Of a DNA stretch of 10,232 nucleotides, positions 6,400 through 10,232 are shown piece after piece. A program made the position numbers and the translations under genes. Each line of letters starts with the position of its first letter. Position 1 is the first letter of the stretch. The notes under the pieces were generated by a model. It made no database searches, was not told the DNA's origin, and saw only the letters and a list, made by a program, of their open reading frames with translations. Origin of the DNA: Firmicutes bacterium AM31-12AC (lineage in GTDB: Bacteria > Bacillota > Clostridia > Lachnospirales > Lachnospiraceae). The stretch spans positions 1 through 10,232 of the forward strand of contig QUJA01000064.1 in assembly GCA_003480425.1 (NCBI GenBank), in the 5' to 3' direction.

Positions 6400-6462
6400 A
6401 AAGCCACTGAACCCCGTCCCCAAAGGTCTAAAAAAGCCACTTAACCCCGTCCCCAAAGGTCT
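6400..6462. repeat. Tandem 30-bp repeat with CCCCGTCCCC core
   Basis: Two 30-bp units, 6400-6429 and 6433-6462, differ at one base (G/T at the tenth position) and are separated by AAA, giving a 33-bp period. Each holds AACCCCGTCCCCAA, the same 14 bases found at 39-52. A small CTTTC/GAAAG palindrome adjoins the left unit (about 6390-6403), echoing the hairpin-plus-core plan at the window start. The right unit contains codons of the acyltransferase C-terminus, and its stop TAG is completed at 6428-6430. This is a dispersed repeat family inserted between two genes. Confidence 0.85.
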
Positions 6463-7444
6463 TTTTCATCAGCCATACACAGCCAAAAGAAAGGGCAATG
6501 ATTGTCAATGTCAGCCCCGGAACTACAATCCATGCTGATGCATCTGCCGCCTCCATATACTTTTTATAATTATCCAAAAATAGAATATGTATCAGATAAA
6601 TGCCAAACGAACAACCCGAAAATGTATCCATGATTTTTTTTGCCTTTGGTCTGGGAGAAAATTCGCTTTTCTTTAACCGAATAATATACATAAAGAACAT
6701 TGCGGCTGCCAATACAAGTATTGGGTTTCCATACTCCATAAATCGTTCACAATGAACACCTTGTTTTATTGTCCCAATCCATGTTAATCCTATGTTTATC
6801 AGCATGCATACAACAAATGTTATCGCCGGTATTCGTTGATCTCGAATTACATGTTTTCTATATTTATAAATATAATATCCGATAAACACGTAATACATGT
6901 AAACTCGATCCCCGATCAATGGCAGATCATAATATGCTTCTTGATTCCCCAAAGAAGATAGATAATTAAAAATGACTGCTAAGGTGATCACACCAAGAAA
7001 TGCCTGTTCCAATCTCAAATTCATGTGCTTACACATTACCTGAAAAAACGGAAGAACCATATAAATCGGAATCATTGCATATAAATACCAAAGATGTGCT
7101 TCCGCCGGTTCGAATAATATCTTGCGTATATCATACGGTGTCTTCATATAAAAATCATTCCAGATAATATAAATCAGACTCCACACGACAAGCACAATTA
7201 TAAAGCGCCATAATCGTTTTAAATGTTTTCTCAGAGGTTCTTCTCTCCCTAAAAGGAGTGCACCTGTAATCATAAAAAAACACGGAACGCTTACTCTTGC
7301 CAGAACATCTAAAATCATAGAAAATATATATTCTCCCTGACTAATCTCGCCATATGCACGACAGTAATAGTTTGTCACATGGATCACTATAACGGAGACA
7401 AACGAAATGATCCGGATCAGCTCCAGATTATAATTTTTTTCCAT
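6428..7444 (-). CDS. Acyltransferase-3 family membrane protein
   Basis: This 338-residue integral membrane protein of the acyltransferase 3 (OafA/WecH-like) family probably transfers an acetyl or other acyl group to a sugar or surface glycan. The family start ELIRIISFVSVIVIHV (8-23) carries R11 and the catalytic-type H22. Other landmarks are FFMITGALLL (56-65), HLWYLYAMI (117-125) and SFGIYLIH (279-286). About ten membrane helices are visible. The ATG follows AAGGTGG (7454-7460). The last ten residues, TFGDGVKWLF, come from a tandem repeat copy, so the native tail has been replaced or shortened by a few residues; the active-site region is untouched. It precedes the ClC gene by 73 bp on the same strand. 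The acceptor molecule is unknown. Confidence 0.88.
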   Translation of the reverse strand: MEKNYNLELIRIISFVSVIVIHVTNYYCRAYGEISQGEYIFSMILDVLARVSVPCFFMITGALLLGREEPLRKHLKRLWRFIIVLVVWSLIYIIWNDFYMKTPYDIRKILFEPAEAHLWYLYAMIPIYMVLPFFQVMCKHMNLRLEQAFLGVITLAVIFNYLSSLGNQEAYYDLPLIGDRVYMYYVFIGYYIYKYRKHVIRDQRIPAITFVVCMLINIGLTWIGTIKQGVHCERFMEYGNPILVLAAAMFFMYIIRLKKSEFSPRPKAKKIMDTFSGCSFGIYLIHILFLDNYKKYMEAADASAWIVVPGLTLTIIALSFGCVWLMKKTFGDGVKWLF

Positions 7445-7485
7445 TAAGAAATTCCACCTTTTCCTTATATTACTTACATTTTTTC

Positions 7486-7514
7486 ATGATATCACAGGTA
7501 TATTTAAACAGCAA
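7486..7514 (-). promoter_or_regulatory. Promoter of the acyltransferase gene
   Basis: On the minus strand TTGCTG (7509-7514), a 17-bp spacer and TATCAT (7486-7491) preceded by TGA form an extended -10 promoter. It closely resembles the one proposed for the HdeD-like gene. An 8-bp palindrome CAATATTG (7512-7519) overlaps the -35. Confidence 0.5.
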
Positions 7515-7526
7515 TATTGTTTTCTA

Positions 7527-7556
7527 TTGTTATTTTCACTAAATTTATATTATACT
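7527..7556 (+). promoter_or_regulatory. Putative promoter of the ion channel gene
   Basis: TTGTTA (7527-7532) and TATACT (7551-7556) are separated by 18 bp. A start near 7563 leaves about 43 nt before the ATG. The two divergent -35 boxes here are only 12 bp apart. Confidence 0.45.
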
Positions 7557-7605
7557 TTAATCGACTCAATCTATACTTACTTTTATTTTTCGGAGGATTT
7601 TAATT

Positions 7606-8019
7606 ATGAAAAGATTAAAATTATTATGGATAATTTTAAAACGAACGAAAGCTACACAAATAATCCTTGGCTTCGTTCTCTTCCTTTTTGCCAATGCTGC
7701 GGTTATCCAGTTGGTTGAACCAAATATTAACCGCTACGGAGATGCCCTCTGGTATTGCTATGCTGTAATCTCCACTGCCGGATTTGGCGATTTCGTTACC
7801 GTTACATTCATCGGAAAAATATGTTCCGTATTACTTACAATTTATGCTATTTTTGTAATTGCCATTGTCACCGGAGTGGTTGTCAATTTCTATACACAGA
7901 TGGTAGAGATGCAAAGAAAAGAAACGCTCATTATGTTTATGGATAAACTAGAAAGACTTCCCGAACTCTCAAAAGAAGAGCTGGAAAGTATTTCTAGAAA
8001 AGTACGGGAATTCCGTTAG
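7606..8019 (+). CDS. Two-helix potassium-type ion channel
   Basis: This 137-residue protein has the plan of a KcsA-like subunit (Ion_trans_2): TM1 at about 18-37, a pore helix at about 46-57, the filter TAGFGD at 57-62, and TM2 at about 69-97. A charged, probably helical cytoplasmic tail (100-137) follows. TAGFGD is a variant of the potassium filter TVGYGD; it keeps both glycines and the aspartate, so K+ selectivity is likely but relaxed selectivity is possible. Four subunits would form the pore. No RCK/TrkA nucleotide-binding domain or voltage sensor is attached. GGAGG (7592-7596) supports the start. The stop codon lies inside the hairpin that separates the gene from the convergent membrane protein gene. 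Confidence 0.9.
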   Translation: MKRLKLLWIILKRTKATQIILGFVLFLFANAAVIQLVEPNINRYGDALWYCYAVISTAGFGDFVTVTFIGKICSVLLTIYAIFVIAIVTGVVVNFYTQMVEMQRKETLIMFMDKLERLPELSKEELESISRKVREFR

Positions 8020-8045
8020 CAGAAGACTCTTATTCGTCTTCTGCT
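8018..8045. terminator. Bidirectional terminator overlapping the channel stop codon
   Basis: AGCAGAAGAC (8018-8027) pairs perfectly with GTCTTCTGCT (8036-8045) around an 8-nt loop. It starts within the TAG of the channel gene (8017-8019) and ends one base before the stop of the convergent gene at 8047. T-runs on both sides are weak, so it may act partly as a roadblock between the two converging transcripts. Confidence 0.65.
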
Positions 8046-8046
8046 T

Positions 8047-8811
8047 CTATTTGTCTTCATTTCTAACTTGTGGGATCAAAGAAGCTGCAAGCTTTCCTCT
8101 TTCTCTGTTTTTCAAATATAAAATACCAATAACAGAGAAAACAACCGCCCCAATAAAGTTCACGATCAAGTCTTTCATTGTATCTATAAGACCAATATCA
8201 AGATAGCCTCCAAGATTCCACTGCTCCCCATTGATCACTACAGATTGAACATCTACGTGAATCGGAACATTTGCACCTGTAGGATTTAATTTAACAGAAT
8301 TAATTGCTGTAACAATCCAGTCTTTCTGCATATCTAAACCGAAAAACTGATCCATGCTAAATTCAAAGAACTCCCACAACACTCCGACTGTCATAGAAAA
8401 GCAAAATGCAAAAAATGCGACGAAATATGGTGACATCTTAATTGAAAATTTCTCGCTTCGGTTGAAGAGATCGATTAACGCAAATCCTATCGCTGCCATT
8501 AAAAATCCATTCGTAGTATGTAAAATGCTATCCCAAATCGGAATTTTTACATAAAAAGCGTTAATTTCTCCCAAAATCTCTGCTGAAAATATAAAGATTA
8601 AAATAACTGTTTCCAATCCTACCGGTATTGTAACGCTCAATTTCTTATCCAGAAATTGCGGAACCATGAATAATATCAGCGTTAAAATTCCCAGGAACAT
8701 GTTGTGATAATTCCCAAGGAAAAATTGTCGTATAACCGAAAATACTACTATCAGCGTAAGTACCATCTGTATTTTTGTTCTATTTTTTCTTGCTTTCATG
8801 TTTGTACTCAT
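8047..8811 (-). CDS. DUF2238/YjdF-like integral membrane protein
   Basis: This 254-residue membrane protein has about seven hydrophobic segments. Conserved-looking polar residues lie in or near helices: WDSILHTTNG (93-102), WEFFEFSMD (146-154) and DTMKDLIVNFIGA (210-222). This D..H / E..E...D / D...N..G arrangement fits the DUF2238 (YjdF) family and recalls VanZ-like proteins. A soluble loop of about 35 residues (173-208) precedes the last part. The function is unknown; the buried charged residues hint at catalysis or binding rather than pure structure. The start at 8811 is chosen because GAGGAGG lies 8 nt before it; an ATG at 8833 overlaps the previous stop and has a weak site. It follows the UPF0597 gene by 17 bp and is surely co-transcribed. 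Confidence 0.72.
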   Translation of the reverse strand: MSTNMKARKNRTKIQMVLTLIVVFSVIRQFFLGNYHNMFLGILTLILFMVPQFLDKKLSVTIPVGLETVILIFIFSAEILGEINAFYVKIPIWDSILHTTNGFLMAAIGFALIDLFNRSEKFSIKMSPYFVAFFAFCFSMTVGVLWEFFEFSMDQFFGLDMQKDWIVTAINSVKLNPTGANVPIHVDVQSVVINGEQWNLGGYLDIGLIDTMKDLIVNFIGAVVFSVIGILYLKNRERGKLAASLIPQVRNEDK

Positions 8812-8828
8812 CTCATTTTCCTCCTCTT

Positions 8829-10118
8829 TTAACATTCCTGATCGATATCAGCACGATCTATCATAACATTTAAAATTTCCGTGTCTGTGGCACGCATACC
8901 AACTCGCCCGATATATCCCATACTCTTAATCGTCTCCTCGATATCATCTTTAATAATACCTTCTCCTGGAAGAAAGCTTTTGTTCCGGATACTAAGCTGA
9001 AAAGCCATGAGTGCGGCATCGACGGAAGATGCTATCTTCGCGGCACAGGATGGCTTTGCCCCATCACAAACGATTCCTCCAATATTTCCAAGTGTATTGA
9101 TAATAGTCAATGAAATCTGTTGGTATGTACCGCCATACATATATGTGATACCTGCTCCCGCACCACATGCTGCACTGACTGCACCACAGTATGCTGAAAG
9201 ACTTCCTATATAGTATTTCTGATGAATTGCAATCAGATTGCTGACAACTAAGGAACGACAAAGCTTCTCGTGAGATACTTCCCACTCATCCGCATATACG
9301 ATAACCGGAAGAGACACCGTTATTCCTTGATTACCGCTTCCAGAATTAATCACAACCGGCATAGAACAGCCACCCATACGTGCATCACTTCCGGCTGCTG
9401 CTCTGGCACAAGCTCTCGTAATAACACTTTTTCCCCATACATGCATCAACGTTTTTCCAATCTGTGCACCATAGTTATTGTCAAGACCTTCCTGTGCTAT
9501 TGCAGAATTTAATTTAATCTGACGATCAATGATTGGCTGAATATCTTCCATATGAACCTGGTCTGCAAAATCTAAAATATCCTTAACTGTAAGCTTCGAT
9601 TTATCTACACTCGTCTCACTTTCTGATAAATAAGGATTATCCAGGAGCACCTTTCCATCCTTTTCAATTCTGGTAATATTGGTATGCTGATGCTCAATTG
9701 TTACGGACGCATAATGCTCTCCCTTTATCACCTTAGCTGTAATATACAGATTGTCAACACCTTCAACCAATGAGCATGTACAGATGTTCTGGTTGATCAA
9801 CTCACGGGTTCTGGAAATATCTTCCTCCGTAACCTCACTCAAAACCTCAAGTGTTTTATCTGCATTTCCACCTACAATACCAAGCACTGCCGCAACCTCA
9901 ATTCCTTTCATCCCATCGGAATTCGGAACCGTAACACCTTTTACATTTTTAATAATATTTCCACTTAGTTTCATCTCCACAGAATCCGGAAATTCTCCAA
10001 GAACCTGATGTGCTTTTGCTGCTGTATAAGCAATTGCTATCGGCTCCGTACATCCCAGCGCAGGCACAAGTTCCTGTTTAAGAATGTTTAAATAATTTTC
10101 ATATAGTATCGAGTCCAT
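8829..10118 (-). CDS. UPF0597/CyuA-type L-cysteine desulfidase family protein (Fe-S)
   Basis: This 429-residue cytoplasmic protein belongs to the UPF0597 family (E. coli YhaM/CyuA), related to the archaeal L-cysteine desulfidase and to the alpha chain of Fe-S L-serine dehydratase. It would split L-cysteine to pyruvate, sulfide and ammonia without PLP, using an oxygen-sensitive [4Fe-4S] cluster. The family opening LVPALGCTEPIAIAY (17-31) holds C23. Further cysteines suited to cluster binding are C311 and C318 (YCGAVSAACGAG) and C351 and C358 (VCDGAKPSCA). NSGSGNQG (258-265) is another family block. The length is normal. AAGGAA (10131-10136) lies a rather long 12 nt before the ATG. Serine or another amino acid as substrate cannot be excluded. 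It heads an operon with the DUF2238-like membrane protein. Confidence 0.88.
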   Translation of the reverse strand: MDSILYENYLNILKQELVPALGCTEPIAIAYTAAKAHQVLGEFPDSVEMKLSGNIIKNVKGVTVPNSDGMKGIEVAAVLGIVGGNADKTLEVLSEVTEEDISRTRELINQNICTCSLVEGVDNLYITAKVIKGEHYASVTIEHQHTNITRIEKDGKVLLDNPYLSESETSVDKSKLTVKDILDFADQVHMEDIQPIIDRQIKLNSAIAQEGLDNNYGAQIGKTLMHVWGKSVITRACARAAAGSDARMGGCSMPVVINSGSGNQGITVSLPVIVYADEWEVSHEKLCRSLVVSNLIAIHQKYYIGSLSAYCGAVSAACGAGAGITYMYGGTYQQISLTIINTLGNIGGIVCDGAKPSCAAKIASSVDAALMAFQLSIRNKSFLPGEGIIKDDIEETIKSMGYIGRVGMRATDTEILNVMIDRADIDQEC

Positions 10119-10232
10119 TTTAATATCTTGTTCCTTTTTCTACATTTTTACTTTTATATTTTTTCACTGTTTTTCTATCTCATTATTTTGTGTTCTATCT
10201 TCTTTTCTCACTTTTCTTTTCTTTAAAATCTT

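Noticed and set aside
6355..6456. N-terminal extension of the ClC protein (GTGLSGFFRPLGTGFSGF)
   Set aside because: These residues are the translated tandem repeat; the ATG at 6354 has its own ribosome site and starts at the usual place before the first helix.
6400..6462. CRISPR-like repeat
   Set aside because: Only two 30-bp units with a 3-bp gap, a core shared with a distant locus, and no cas genes; this is a tandem dispersed repeat.
8812..8835. Upstream ATG of the DUF2238-like gene overlapping the UPF0597 stop
   Set aside because: GAGGAGG fits the ATG at 8811 and would lie inside the coding region if the upstream start were used.

Overview
The window looks like chromosomal DNA of a low-GC anaerobic Firmicute, most likely a gut Clostridia of the Lachnospiraceae type. 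This rests on AT-rich DNA with strong GGAGG-type ribosome binding sites, TATAAT-like and extended -10 promoters, an oxygen-sensitive Fe-S cysteine desulfidase-type enzyme, and a LytTR regulator. The genus cannot be fixed from the sequence alone. I see no rRNA, tRNA, phage genes, transposase or CRISPR array.

Layout. 1-52 is the right part of a palindromic repeat ending in an AACCCCGTCCCCAA core. 153-1604 (+) is a sodium:solute symporter, which meets a minus-strand operon head-on over a hairpin at 1661-1711. That operon, reading leftwards from 3286 to 1754, holds a thioredoxin-reductase-like flavoprotein that lacks a recognisable NADPH motif, joined with no gap to a HAD phosphatase. Next on the minus strand is a six-helix HdeD/DUF308-like membrane protein (3982-3443). 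Divergent from it is a LytTR-PAS regulator (4260-4967, +), and the gap between the two carries a striking direct and inverted repeat. A strong hairpin (5062-5108) separates the regulator from a minus-strand pair: an acyltransferase-3 membrane protein (7444-6428) followed by a divergent ClC-type anion transporter (6354-5122). Between these two lies a tandem 30-bp repeat (6400-6462) carrying the same 14-bp core as the left edge, and it writes the last codons and stop of the acyltransferase. Divergent from the acyltransferase is a minimal two-helix potassium-type channel (7606-8019, +). It converges, over a hairpin at 8018-8045, on a minus-strand operon of a UPF0597/CyuA-type cysteine desulfidase-family protein (10118-8829) and a DUF2238/YjdF-like membrane protein (8811-8047).

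How the genes relate. This is a compact set of small, mostly independent transcription units with alternating orientation: three convergent pairs share hairpin terminators and two divergent pairs share promoter regions. Six of the nine genes encode membrane proteins (transporters, a channel and integral membrane proteins of unknown role). There is no clear single pathway and no evident new defence or mobile system. The points most worth following are the unusual redox flavoprotein, the LytTR-PAS architecture with its candidate operator, the substituted ClC motifs, and the repeat that has become coding sequence.
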